From NCBI GenBank assembly GCA_963746155.1, contig CAVVAB010000001.1:310001-374000 (forward strand): a DNA stretch of 64,000 bases, read 5' to 3'. Below are positions 44,888-54,124 of the stretch, in pieces. Origin of the DNA: AC-32 sp963746155 (GTDB lineage: Bacteria; Actinomycetota; Thermoleophilia; Gaiellales; Gaiellaceae). Below the pieces are notes generated by a model. It was given only the letters and a program-made list of their open reading frames with translations. It was not told the origin of the DNA and ran no database searches. The translations under genes were made by a program, and so were the position numbers. Numbering within the stretch: position 1 is the stretch's first letter; every line of letters begins with the position of its first letter.

Positions 44888-44896
44888 TCGTCGGCG

Positions 44897-45346
44897 TCAG
44901 CCCTGCGCGCGCGCCTCGAGCACGGCCTTGAGCCGCTGCAGGTCCTTGCGGTTGGCCCGCCGCATCGCGCTCACGACGAAGGGCTTCGCCAGGCGCGAGA
45001 GCCCCCTCGGCTGACCGCGATTGCGCAGCGACATGCGGGTGCCGCCCGCGCCCGAGTCTTCCCAGACGTAGGTCGTCTCCATCGGGAACGGGCCCTCCGC
45101 GGTGCTCATCACGAAACGCTCGCCCGGGACCAGCGCGGTCACCTCGTACGTGAAGTCGACGCGCCTGCCCAGGAACGCCGCGACGAAGATGATCTTCGAG
45201 CCGACGCCGATCGGCTTCGCGGAGTTCCACTCGACGCCGCTGATCCGCTCGTACCACGCGGTCGCGTTCGCCGGGTCGGCCGCGAAGGCCGCCACCTCGC
45301 CCCGCGGACAGTCGATCTCGATCTCGGTGCTGACGTCCACGGCCAT
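44897..45346 (-). CDS. SRPBCC (START-like) family protein
   Basis: 149 residues of the polyketide cyclase/dehydrase-like SRPBCC fold: DVSTEIEIDCPRGEVAAFAADPANATAWYERI at the start, central GSKIIFVAAFLGRRVDFTYEV, and a C-terminal amphipathic helix (RRANRKDLQRLKAVLEAR). Binds a hydrophobic ligand in most relatives. Convergent with the 2TM gene and divergent from the Na+/H+ antiporter gene by 65 bp. Confidence 0.88.
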   Translation of the reverse strand: MAVDVSTEIEIDCPRGEVAAFAADPANATAWYERISGVEWNSAKPIGVGSKIIFVAAFLGRRVDFTYEVTALVPGERFVMSTAEGPFPMETTYVWEDSGAGGTRMSLRNRGQPRGLSRLAKPFVVSAMRRANRKDLQRLKAVLEARAQG

Positions 45347-45411
45347 ACGCCGATCGTAACGCCGCCTTTCGGGCTCGCCTAACGCGGGGCCCGGAGGCTA
45401 GGCTCGGCGTC

Positions 45412-47023
45412 ATGACAGCGGGGGCTCTGACGATGACCTTCACCGCGGGAGACAGCCTCCTTCTCGCCGGACTGCTGGCCGCGGGGCTCGTGCTGCTCTC
45501 GATCTCGCAGTTCGTTCGCGTCCCATACCCGATCGTGCTCGTGCTCGGTGGGCTCGGGATCGCCTTCATCCCGGGGATGCCGGAGATCGCGCTGCCTCCT
45601 GACCTCGTGCTGGTCGCGATCCTCCCGCCACTCCTCTACGGCCTGGCCTTCTTCTCGTCGTTGCGGGAGTTGCGCGCCAACGTGAAGCCGATCGGGCTGC
45701 TGGCCGTCGGGCTCGTCCTGACCACGATGGTTGCGATCGCGGTCGTCGCGCACGAGACGCTCGGGCTGAGCTGGGCGGGCGCTTTCGTGCTCGGGGCGAT
45801 CGTCTCGCCGACCGATCCGACCGCCGCGACCGCGATCGGCCAGCGGCTGGGCCTGCCCAGGCGTCTCCTCGCACTCATCGAAGGCGAGAGCCTCGTCAAC
45901 GACGGAACCGCGCTCGTCGCATACAAGTTCGCGGTGGCAGCCGTCGTGACCGGCGCGTTCTCGCTCAGCGAGGCGGCCGGGCGCTTCGTGCTGAGCGTCG
46001 TCGGCGGGATCGCGGTCGGGCTCGCGGTCGGCTACCTGGTCCGCCAGCTTCGAAAGAGACTCGACAACCCGCCCGTCGAGATCACCGTCTCGCTGCTGAC
46101 CGGCTACTTCGCGTACCTGCCCGCTTACGCGCTCGGCGTCTCGGGCGTGCTCGCCGCGGTCACGGTCGGCATCTACATGGGCTGGCACACCCCCGAGCTG
46201 ACGACCGCACAGACGCGACTTCAGGGACAGGCGGTCTGGGAGATGGTCTTCCTCGTCCTGAACGCGCTGCTATTCGCGCTGCTCGGGCCTGCAGCTGCCG
46301 CAGATCGTCGACTCGCTGTCCGGCTACTCGACCGCAACGCTGATCGGGTATGCCGCGCTGGTGAGCGGCGTCGTGATCGTCGCGCGAATCGTCTGGGTCT
46401 TCGTGACGACGTACCTGCCACGCCTGGTCAGCCACTGGGCGCGCGAGCACGACGTCATGCCCAACTGGCGCGCGAAGGCCGTCCTCGGCTGGTGCGGGAT
46501 GCGCGGCGCGGTCTCGCTCGCCGCCGCGCTCGCGCTGCCGCTGACGACCGACGCGGGCGACGCGTTCCCCGACCGCAACCTGATCGTGTTCCTGACGTTC
46601 TGCGTGATCCTCACGACGCTGCTGCTCCAGGGCCTGACGCTCCCGAAGCTGATCCAGGCGCTCGACCTCGACGACGGCGGGCTCGCCGAGAAGGAGGAGG
46701 CGAAGGCGCGCATCCACGCCTCCGAGGCCGCGATCGCGCGGCTGGAGGAGCTGCTCGACGAGGAGTGGGTCCGGGAGGACACCGCCGAGCGCATGCGCGG
46801 TCTGTACCGGTTCCGCAGCGAGCGCTTCCGCTCTCGCTTCGACCCCGACGGCGACGGCTCGGCGGAGAGCCGCTCGGCCGACTACCAGCGCCTGCGGCGG
46901 GAGCTGCTCGAGGCGGAGCGGCGCGCGGTCCTCGAGCTGCAGCGGGGCGGCATCATCGACGACGAGGTCATGCGCCGCGTCACCCGAGACCTCGACCTCG
47001 AGGACGTCCGGCTCGACATCTAA
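45412..47023 (+). CDS. Na+/H+ antiporter, CPA1 family (one frameshift)
   Basis: A CPA1 antiporter with about 12 helices. GAIVSPTDPTAATAIGQRLG (ion-site Asp) at about 125 and EGESLVNDGTALV at about 157 are diagnostic. One surplus C at 46288-46293 (GGGCCTG) splits the gene; the second frame continues LQLPQIVDSLSGYS through WCGMRGAVSLAAALALP (conserved late Arg) into a cytosolic tail of about 110 residues rich in Glu/Arg with coiled-coil character. Joined length is about 536 residues. Exchanges Na+ (or K+) for H+. Confidence 0.92.
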
Positions 47024-47038
47024 GCCGCAAGGACGCCT

Positions 47039-47807
47039 TCAGCCGGCGGCTTCGGCCTTGCGCAGCCCGCGGAGGGCCCAGATCCCGAACAGGAGCACGA
47101 GCGTGAGCGCCGCGCCGAACGCCAGTCCAACCTCGGTGGGCGCCCCCGCGAGGAACCCGCGTCCGGCCTCGAGCACGCGCGTGAGCGGGTTCACCGTCGC
47201 GACCCCGTGGATCCAGCCGGTCAGGAGCGAGAGCGGCACGTACACGGGCGCGAAGAAGAGGACGAGGAAGACGGGCATCTGCATCACCGGCCCGGCCTGC
47301 ATCGACCGGAAGCGCATCGCGACGCCGCACGCCCAGAGCAGCGACGCCACGTTGATGATCAACCCGAGCGCGTAGAGGCCGAACAGGTCGACGCCGGCGT
47401 CGCCGAGCTTCACGCGCGCGACGAGGGCAACCCCCGTGAGCACGGCGACCGTCACCGCCCAGCGGCCGAGGGCCGCGAGCGCGTAGCCGAGCACGATCCC
47501 GGTCCGGTGCGGAGCCGCGAGCATGAGGCGGCGCGCGAACCCGCTCTCGAAGTCGCGCGCGATCGAGAACCCGGTGAACACCCCGCCGAACGCGGCCGAC
47601 TGGAGGAGCACGAAGACGAACTGGAAGGCCGTGTACCCGGGCGGGTAGTGGAAGCCGGGAACGTCGCGCACGCGCGCGAGCCCGCCGGCGAACGCGACAA
47701 AGAAGAAGAGCGGGAACACGAGCGACGGCAGCAGCAGCGAAGGCGTCGTGAGGAAGTTGTGCAGCGTCCTCCAGGCGACCCCGCGCGCGACATCCAGAGT
47801 GCTTCAC
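47039..47807 (-). CDS. ABC-2 permease, DrrB type (frameshift near start)
   Basis: Six hydrophobic segments with the ABC-2 elbow ARDFESGFARRLMLAAPHR and the late NPLTRVLEAGRGFLAG, typical of DrrB-like exporters. The GTG at 47807 overlaps the stop of the upstream permease (GTGA), but one base too many near 47793 separates it from the frame carrying DVARGVAWRTLHNFL and the rest. Joined length is about 255 residues. Second permease of a two-permease/one-ATPase exporter. Confidence 0.85.
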
Positions 47808-48639
47808 CTGGCCATCCGCTCTTTCAGCGCCCACGAGGCGAGCGCGAGCGAGACGACCACGAGCAGCAGCGCGATTCCGAACCCGAGCCCGAGGGCCTCC
47901 CCGTCCCAGCCGGTGATGATCAGTCCGCGGATGTTCTCGAGCAGGTACGAGACGGGGTTCGCGGTCGCGGCCGCGCGGAACCAGTCGACCTCCATCAGGT
48001 TCCGCGGGAGGTTCATCGACGAGATGAACAGGAACACGAAGAAGACCGGAAACAGGCCCTGGACGGCCTCTCCCGAGCCGGTCCGGAGCGCGGCGAAGCA
48101 GCCGACCGCGCCGAAGCCGAGCACGACCAGCAGGGTGAACACGAACAGGACGACGATCCCGAGCGGCCCCGACTTGAAGCGCACGCCGACCGCGAGCCCG
48201 ACGGCGATGTAGACGACCGCCTGCGCGAGCCCGATCACGAGCGCCCCGCCGAGCTGGCCGCCAAGCACCGCGAGCGGGCGCATGGGCGTCAGCGTGAGGC
48301 GGCTGAGGAACCCGGTCTGGATGTCGCGCGCGAGATCGGTGCCCGCGTTCACGGTCGCGAACAGCGCGCCCTGGATGAACGCGACCGCGAGCGCGAAGCT
48401 GACGAACGAGTGGGTCGGAAACCCCGGGAGCTTCGTCGCGGCCTTGAGCCCGCCGGAGTTGACGGCAAGCAGCAACATCGGGAAGACGAGCGGCCGATCA
48501 CGTTCGCCGGCTGGCGCAGCGTCCGCACCACCGAGCGACGCGCGAGCACGTAGACCTGGTCTGCGAAGGCGGTCAGGCCGTCCCCGTCGATCCGAGCGCG
48601 CCAGGCCAGCGGCGCAGATGGACGTGCGGGCAAGCCCAC
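47804..48639 (-). CDS. ABC-2 permease, DrrB type (one frameshift)
   Basis: From GTG 48639 the first frame gives an amphipathic N-terminus (LTAFADQVYVLARRSVVRTLRQPANVI). A missing base at 48488-48497 then changes to the frame starting PLVFPMLLLAVNSGGL and running to 47804. The ABC-2 elbow is ARDIQTGFLSRLTLTPMRP and the late NPVSYLLENIRGLI block is DrrB-like. Joined length is about 278 residues. It lies 31 bp after the ATPase and overlaps the next permease by 4 bases. Confidence 0.85.
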
Positions 48640-48670
48640 ACGTCCGGCGGTCGGCGTCGCAAGCGCCGCC

Positions 48671-49663
48671 TCAGGCCGGCTCCATCGCCAGACCGCGCGC
48701 CTGCTCCTCGTCGTCGTCCTCGGCGGCGCCCTCGAGCGAGCGGCCGGTCTTCGCCAGGAAGACGTCGTCCAGCGACGGCTGGTGCAGCTGCAGGTTCTCG
48801 ACCTTGACGTTCTCGGCGTCGAGCGCCCGGACGATGCCGACGAGATCGGCGTCGCCGGAGAGCCGGACCGCGACCCCGGCCACCGAGCCGCACGGCTCGC
48901 CGAAACGGCCGAGGATCGTCCCGACGCGCTCGCGGTCGGCGGGGTCGGCAGGGACCGCCTCGACCGTCGGCCTGCCGACCGTCGCCTTGAGCTCGTCGGG
49001 TGTTCCCTCGGCGACGATGTGACCGTGGTCGATGATCCCGACCCGGTCGGCGAGGACGTCGGCCTCCTCGAGGTACTGCGTCGTGAGGAAGACGGTCACG
49101 CCCTCCTCGCGCGCGAGCCTCGAGACCTCCTCCCAGAGCGCCGTCCGGCTCTGGATGTCGAGCCCGGTCGTCGGCTCGTCGAGGAAGAGGATCCGCGGCG
49201 AGTGCACGAGCGCCATCGCCAGATCGAGCCTGCGCTTCATGCCGCCCGAATAGCCGCGCACCCTGCGGTCGGCGGCTTCGGTCAGGCCCACGCGCGTGAG
49301 TAGCTCGTCAGCGCGCGACTTGCGCAGCTCGCGCGGAAGCCCTTGCAGCGAGGACTGGAGGCGCAGGTGCTCGCGCCCGGTCAGGAGCGGGTCGAGCGCG
49401 GCCTCCTGCAGCGCCGCGCCGATCGAGGCTCGCACCTGCGGCCCCTGGCGCACGACGTCGTAGCCGGCCACGCGCGCGATGCCTTCCGTGGGCGGGAGGA
49501 GCGTCGTGAGCATGTGCACGGTCGTCGACTTGCCCGCGCCGTTCGGCCCGAGGAATCCGTAGATCTCGCCGGGCGCGACGGCGAGGTCGATCCCGTCGAC
49601 CGCGCGCGGGCCTTTCTTGAAGACCCGGACCAGCCCCTCTGCCTCGATCGCGTGCTCGCTCAC
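48671..49663 (-). CDS. Daunorubicin-resistance-type ABC transporter ATPase (DrrA-like)
   Basis: 330 residues: Walker A GPNGAGKST (about 39-47), LLTGREHLRL, signature YSGGMKRRLDLAMAL, Walker B ILFLDEPTTGLD, H-loop region LTTQYLEEAD. The last is the Q-Y-L-(E/D)-E-A-D variant typical of DrrA, with Gln in place of the switch His. The C-terminal extension (about 220-330), including LQLHQPSLDDVFLAKTGR, matches DrrA. Operon with the two permeases; drug or glycolipid export inferred. Confidence 0.93.
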   Translation of the reverse strand: MSEHAIEAEGLVRVFKKGPRAVDGIDLAVAPGEIYGFLGPNGAGKSTTVHMLTTLLPPTEGIARVAGYDVVRQGPQVRASIGAALQEAALDPLLTGREHLRLQSSLQGLPRELRKSRADELLTRVGLTEAADRRVRGYSGGMKRRLDLAMALVHSPRILFLDEPTTGLDIQSRTALWEEVSRLAREEGVTVFLTTQYLEEADVLADRVGIIDHGHIVAEGTPDELKATVGRPTVEAVPADPADRERVGTILGRFGEPCGSVAGVAVRLSGDADLVGIVRALDAENVKVENLQLHQPSLDDVFLAKTGRSLEGAAEDDDEEQARGLAMEPA

Positions 49664-49730
49664 GACCCCTTACCGTAGCGACGCGGTCGTCCGCTGCTCC
49701 CGTCAGGCCGCGAGGTATTGTCCAGTCGCC

Positions 49731-49973
49731 TTGCGCCTGAACAGCCGCCCCGTCGTCATCGCCGCCGCGGTCCTGGGGATCGCGTTGATCGCCCTGGCCT
49801 TCTACTACTGGATCGAGCCGGCCAAGTCGCTTGCTTCGTGGATGCCCGGACACGAGGCCGGGTCCAACCACCACCACGTCAAGCACGGCCTCGCATCGTT
49901 TCTCCTCGGTCTCGCACTACTCGCCTTCGCCTGGTTCCAAAGCGGGCCTAGACGCTCTCAACCTGCCGACTGA
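49731..49973 (+). CDS. Small membrane protein
   Basis: 80 residues from TTG 49731. Two transmembrane segments (RPVVIAAAVLGIALIALAFYYWI and LASFLLGLALLAFAWF) flank a His-rich loop (GSNHHHVKHG). The arrangement is seen in small actinobacterial membrane proteins without known role; the histidines could bind metal. The stop codon directly abuts the uppP start, so both are co-translated. Confidence 0.65.
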   Translation: MRLNSRPVVIAAAVLGIALIALAFYYWIEPAKSLASWMPGHEAGSNHHHVKHGLASFLLGLALLAFAWFQSGPRRSQPAD

Positions 49974-50848
49974 GTGCCACTCGCTTCAGAGCTCATCACC
50001 TACTGGCAGGCGGCGATCCTCGGATTCCTGCAGGGCGTCGCCGAGCTGTTCCCGATCTCGAGCCTCGGGCAGAGCGTGATCCTGCCCAGCATCCTCGGCT
50101 GGAACATCCACCAGAACGACCAGTACTTCATCACGTTCCTCGTCGCGACCCATCTCGCGACGGCGCTCGTCCTGCTCGGCTTCTTCTGGGCCGACTGGGT
50201 GCGCATCGCCAAAGGCCTCGGCCGAAGCCTGCGCGACCGCGGCATCGATCCCGCCGACACGGACGCCAAGCTCGCGTGGCTGCTCGTCGCTGGGCACGAT
50301 CCCTGCCGGGATCCTCGGCCTGCTGCTCGAGCAGCAAGCTCCGCCACGTCTTCGCGTCGCCCCGCTCCGCAGCGTTCTTCCTGACCCTGAACGGCCTTCT
50401 GCTCTTCGGGGCCGAGCTACTGCGCCGCAGGTCGAAGCAGGTCGAGCAGGATGACGACGCCCGGATCGCGCACCAGCTGGGCTGGGGCAGCGCGTTCGGC
50501 ATTGGATCGCTGCAAGCCCTGGCGCTGATTCCCGGCTTCTCCCGCTCGGGGATGACGATGGGCGGCGGGCTGCTTGCCGGCCTCTCGAACAAGGACGCCG
50601 CGCGATTCTCGTTCCTCCTCGCCACACCCATCATCGGAGCGGCCGCCATCCTCAAGCTGCCTGAGCTGTTCGGCTCGGCGGGAAACGGCGTCCGTGGCCA
50701 GGCACTGCTCGCGGCTCTTTGCGCGGCGGCTGCCGCCTACGCCTCGGTTCGCTTCCTGATGCGCTTCTTCGAGACGAACACGCTGATTCCGTTCGCGATC
50801 TACTGCGTCGCGGCCGGCATCGCCGCGTCGCTCTACTTCATCAGCTAG
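49974..50848 (+). CDS. uppP: Undecaprenyl-diphosphate phosphatase (two frameshifts)
   Basis: Recycles undecaprenyl diphosphate for cell-wall synthesis. The first active-site region is LQGVAELFPISSLGQSVI at about 18-35, keeping the Glu and the P-x-S-S but with Gln where most members have His. The second, IPGFSRSGMT, matches the P-G-x-S-R-S-x-x-T signature. Frames change at about 50291-50296 and 50330-50336; joining gives TIPAGILGLLLEQ then KLRHVF and about 290 residues, a normal length with about 8 helices. GTG 49974 follows the previous stop with no gap. Confidence 0.9.
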
Positions 50849-50956
50849 CGACGCCTTCGAAACTGCTTCGTGCCGAGTGTGCGCCGAAAGGCGCGCAGCC
50901 TCTGGCTCCTCGAGTCCGCCGCGGATATCCCTGCGGAAACGACGAGAGGAGTCTCG

Positions 50957-51970
50957 ATGCACATCGTTCGAAGACCGTTGGTCCTGGTCGCTGCGCTCGC
51001 GCTGGTGCTCGCCGGCGGGGCCGCGTTCGCCGGGCAGAGCACGCCGCATCGCGCGAAGGGCGTCATCTTCGCCTGCGCTCAGAAGCAGGGCGGCCGCCTG
51101 CGCGTGGTCGGAAGCGCCGGCTCATGCCGCCGTGGTGAGCAGCCGCTCGCCTGGAACATCCAGGGCCCGCAGGGCAAGCGCGGGCCGAGCGGCGAGGCCG
51201 GTTCGCAGGGGCCGGCGGGCGCCTCGGGCGCGCAGGGCGCGCGCGGCGCGACCGGCGCCGCGGGGCCGGCGGGAGCGGCCGGACCGGCGGGCGCACGCGG
51301 CCCGGCGGGCCCGACCGGACCTGCGGGACCGCGCCTCGGCTCGCTCGACGAGCTGAACGGAACCGCCTGTCACGCGCCGGGCGGCGCGGGAACGCTCTCG
51401 GTGACGTACGCCGCCTCGGACGGCGCCGCGTCGATCTCGTGCGTCGTCGGTGGTGGCGGCGGAGGCGGCGGCTCGACCGGCCTCACGGTCAACGAGGTGA
51501 TGACCGGCATGACCGGCGCCGCGTCGAACGAGTTCGTCGAGCTCTACAACGGCGGCTCGTCGGCGGTCGACCTGAGCGGCTACAAGCTCGTCTACCGCTC
51601 GTCCGCGGGCACGAGCGACGTCACGCTCGGGACGATCCCGTCCGGGACGACGCTCGCGGCGGGTGGCTTCTACCTGTTCGGCGGCAGCGCGTACGCGGGC
51701 TCTGCGACTCCAGACCAGAGCTTCAGCACGAGCATCGCCGCGACCGGCGGAGGCGTCGCGCTGCGCGACGCGGCCGGGACGATCGTCGACTCGATGGGCT
51801 ACGGAGACGCCGTGAACGCCTTCGTCGAGAGCCATCCAGCCTCGGCCCCGCCGGCCGCCGCGGCACCGGGAAACAGCGCGGTGCGGCTGCCCGACGGAGA
51901 CGACTCGAACGACAACGCGGCCGACTTCAGCGTGAGCGCGAGCCCGACGCCGAAGGCGGCGAACCACTAG
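50957..51970 (+). CDS. Secreted collagen-like protein with lamin-tail domain
   Basis: 337 residues. A signal peptide (about 1-26) and a small Cys-containing module (FACAQKQGGRLRVVGSAGSC, then PLAWNIQGP) come first. A Gly-X-Y collagen-like stretch spans about 65-125 (GPQGKRGPSGEAGSQGPAG and on), and a Gly linker follows. The C-terminal lamin-tail (LTD) beta-sandwich begins LTVNEVMTGMTGAASNEFVELYN and includes VDLSGYKLVYR. The ATG at 50957 has GAGGAG upstream. Bacterial LTD domains occur on secreted nucleases and adhesins; here probably a surface or matrix protein. Confidence 0.85.
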   Translation: MHIVRRPLVLVAALALVLAGGAAFAGQSTPHRAKGVIFACAQKQGGRLRVVGSAGSCRRGEQPLAWNIQGPQGKRGPSGEAGSQGPAGASGAQGARGATGAAGPAGAAGPAGARGPAGPTGPAGPRLGSLDELNGTACHAPGGAGTLSVTYAASDGAASISCVVGGGGGGGGSTGLTVNEVMTGMTGAASNEFVELYNGGSSAVDLSGYKLVYRSSAGTSDVTLGTIPSGTTLAAGGFYLFGGSAYAGSATPDQSFSTSIAATGGGVALRDAAGTIVDSMGYGDAVNAFVESHPASAPPAAAAPGNSAVRLPDGDDSNDNAADFSVSASPTPKAANH

Positions 51971-51987
51971 GAACCAGGCCGATCGAA

Positions 51988-52024
51988 GCGGCAGGCGGCG
52001 GTCAGCGCGGGCGCCGCCTGCCGC
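51988..52024. terminator. 13-bp perfect stem terminator
   Basis: GCGGCAGGCGGCG (51988-52000) pairs perfectly with CGCCGCCTGCCGC (52012-52024) around an 11-nt loop, 17 bp after the collagen-like gene. Confidence 0.7.
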
Positions 52025-52093
52025 CAATCCCTCCAACGGGGCATGCTCCCCCCAAAAGCGAGGCCGATACTGCGGTTGCGGGGACGATCCCCC

Positions 52094-53344
52094 ATGGCGT
52101 ACGAACCAAAAACTGCGGCTATTGATCTCATCGATCGGAAATCCCTCGTACGGTGCCTCTCCCCCGAGCTCATGCTCGTGGACCCCGAGCTGGCAGAGCG
52201 CGCCCGCGAGCTTTTGCGTGATCCCGGTGAGACCAACGGAAAGGGGAACATGTCGGCTCTAGGGATGCACGAGATCACGTCGTCGGCCGGGCTCGGACTC
52301 GAGCCACCGCTCAGCCCACCCGTGGTTGGTGGCCCCAGCGCCTCCGCCGCCTTCGACAGCTCTCCGTCGTTCGGGCCGAGCGACCTGCCGTCGCCTCCCC
52401 CGGCCCTGCGCCCGCCCGAGAGCGCACCCGTGCTCGAGCCCGAGGTGCAGCCCGTCCAGGCGAGCGCACCCGAAGAGATTCCCGCGAGCCCGGCGCCCGA
52501 GGTCTCGGCGCCCGCTCCGGCTCCCACTCCGGCTCCAGCTCCCGAGCCGATCCCGACCCCGGTGCAGCAGCCCGAGCCCGTGGAGCCCGCGCCGTTGATG
52601 GCGCCCCCGCCGGTCGAGCAGCCTGCTCCGATTGCGCCCGAGCCCGTCTCCGAGCCTGCTCCCGAGCCTGCTTCCGAGCCCGTGCAACAGCCCGCTCCGG
52701 AGCTCGTCCCGGTTCAGGCCGCTCCCGAGCCCGAGCTGCCCGCGATGGCGCCCGAGGCTCCGGCCGAGCCCGAGACTCCGTCCATGGCGCCGGACGTCCC
52801 GATGCCCGACCTCGCGCCGGTACAGCCGGCCGCGGAGGTCGAGGACTACTTCGTAACTCCCGCGACGCCCCAGTCCCCGGCCCCCGCGCCGGAGCCGGTG
52901 GAGCCGGCGCAGCCGGAGATCCAGCCCGTGACGCTCACGCCTCCCGCCGCTACTCCGGCCGAGGCGCCCGCGGCGCCGGAGGCCTACGCGGCCCCCGACG
53001 AGCTGCCGGTGATCGAGTTCCCGCCAGCGGCTCTCGAGCCGACGATCGTCGACGAGCCGGTGTTCGTGCCCGAGCCGTTCCAGGCCGAGATGCCCGCGGT
53101 CGAGCCCGAGGTCTTCGATCCGTTCGGCCAGGTTCGGAGCGTCTTCCGCGTGGTCGTCCGCCTTCAGGACGGCGACGGCGTCGAGGTCGGAGAGTTCCGC
53201 GACTTCGGGACGGCGATGGAGGGCGCGCAGGAGGTCATCGAGCAGTTTGCGAACGCGAACGGCTCGTGGCCGTTCTACGCGGGCCGGTTCATCCGCCCGG
53301 ATCTGATCGTCTCCGTCGACGTGGTCGACGGAAACTCGGCCTGA
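52094..53344 (+). CDS. Pro/Ala/Glu-rich protein with C-terminal globular domain
   Basis: 416 residues from ATG 52094. Residues 1-60 look folded (AIDLIDRKSLVRCLSPELMLVDPELAERARELL). Residues about 75-345 are low-complexity, dominated by P, A, E and V in P-A-P-E/E-P-V units, with almost no basic residues. The last about 75 residues form a plausible alpha/beta domain (VFRVVVRLQDGDGVEVGEF, then EQFANANGSWPFYAGRFI). No signal peptide or membrane segment is seen, so it is probably cytoplasmic, with the linker acting as a long spacer. Family not recognised. Confidence 0.75.
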   Translation: MAYEPKTAAIDLIDRKSLVRCLSPELMLVDPELAERARELLRDPGETNGKGNMSALGMHEITSSAGLGLEPPLSPPVVGGPSASAAFDSSPSFGPSDLPSPPPALRPPESAPVLEPEVQPVQASAPEEIPASPAPEVSAPAPAPTPAPAPEPIPTPVQQPEPVEPAPLMAPPPVEQPAPIAPEPVSEPAPEPASEPVQQPAPELVPVQAAPEPELPAMAPEAPAEPETPSMAPDVPMPDLAPVQPAAEVEDYFVTPATPQSPAPAPEPVEPAQPEIQPVTLTPPAATPAEAPAAPEAYAAPDELPVIEFPPAALEPTIVDEPVFVPEPFQAEMPAVEPEVFDPFGQVRSVFRVVVRLQDGDGVEVGEFRDFGTAMEGAQEVIEQFANANGSWPFYAGRFIRPDLIVSVDVVDGNSA

Positions 53345-53445
53345 ATCGGGCCAAAACCTCCGCTCAAAGAATCCTTCCAATTCGCGCACGAGGAGCTAAC
53401 GCGCGGCTCCTTTACTGCGGGTGCAGGCACTCGACGGAGGTATTC

Positions 53446-54051
53446 ATGACTCGCAAGCTCATCGTTCTGACGCTCGTCGCCGCCTTCGGCCTCGCCGTGA
53501 CCGGCGTCGCGAGCGCGAAGTGGTTCAACGTGATCCGTGGCACGCAGAACGCGGACGTGATCCCCGGCACCGACAACCGCGACTTCATCCTCGGGTACGC
53601 CGGTGACGACCAGATCAGCGCAGGCGGCGCGCGCGACATCGTCCGCGCGGGCAAGGGCAACGACAGCGTCGACGGCGGCGCGGGCCTCGACGGTCTCTTC
53701 GGCGGCGCAGGCGACGACACGCTGAGCGCCGGAGACGACGGCGCCGTCATGTGGGGCATGGCCGGAAACGACACGCTCAACGCGAGCGACAACGGCCGCA
53801 ACATCCTCCACGGCGGCCTCGGCGACGACGCCCTCAACGGCGGCGCGGGACGCGATCGCCTGTGGGGCGGCCGCGGCGTTGACACGCTCAACGGCGGTGA
53901 CGGCAACGACGTCCTCCACTCCCTCGCCGCCGACGGCCAGGCCGACTCGCTCGACTGCGGCGCAGGCGACCGCGACGTCGCGTGGGTGCGCGCGGGCGAG
54001 CCCGACACGGTCGTGAACTGCGAAGTCGTGAAGACCGTCTCGGCCGGCTAG
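53446..54051 (+). CDS. Secreted RTX-like calcium-binding repeat protein
   Basis: 201 residues. The signal peptide ends at VASAK (about 24). The rest is mostly hemolysin-type Ca-binding nonapeptides of form G-G-x-G-x-D-x-(L/I): AGDDQIS, GKGNDSV, GGAGDDTLS, GGLGDDALN, GGAGRDRLW, GGDGNDVLH. They form a parallel beta-roll that folds on Ca2+ outside the cell. A terminal C-x(n)-C pair (DCGAGDRD, VNCEVV) may be a disulfide. No type I secretion genes are near, as expected with an N-terminal signal. RBS GGAGG upstream of ATG. Confidence 0.87.
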   Translation: MTRKLIVLTLVAAFGLAVTGVASAKWFNVIRGTQNADVIPGTDNRDFILGYAGDDQISAGGARDIVRAGKGNDSVDGGAGLDGLFGGAGDDTLSAGDDGAVMWGMAGNDTLNASDNGRNILHGGLGDDALNGGAGRDRLWGGRGVDTLNGGDGNDVLHSLAADGQADSLDCGAGDRDVAWVRAGEPDTVVNCEVVKTVSAG

Positions 54052-54078
54052 CCCCCGACCTCAGTTTGCCCCTCCCAG

Positions 54079-54104
54079 CGAGGCCCGCCCACCGGCGGGC
54101 CTCG
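54079..54104. terminator. 11-bp perfect stem terminator
   Basis: CGAGGCCCGCC (54079-54089) pairs with GGCGGGCCTCG (54094-54104), loop CACC, followed by TCCCTT. It lies 27 bp after the RTX-like gene and just before the TauE gene. Confidence 0.75.
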
Positions 54105-54124
54105 TCCCTTATCGTCGCCTGACC

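Noticed and set aside
50870..51970. Collagen-like Gly-X-Y region taken as evidence for a phage tail fibre
   Set aside because: A signal peptide and lamin-tail domain, and no phage genes nearby, favour a secreted cellular protein.
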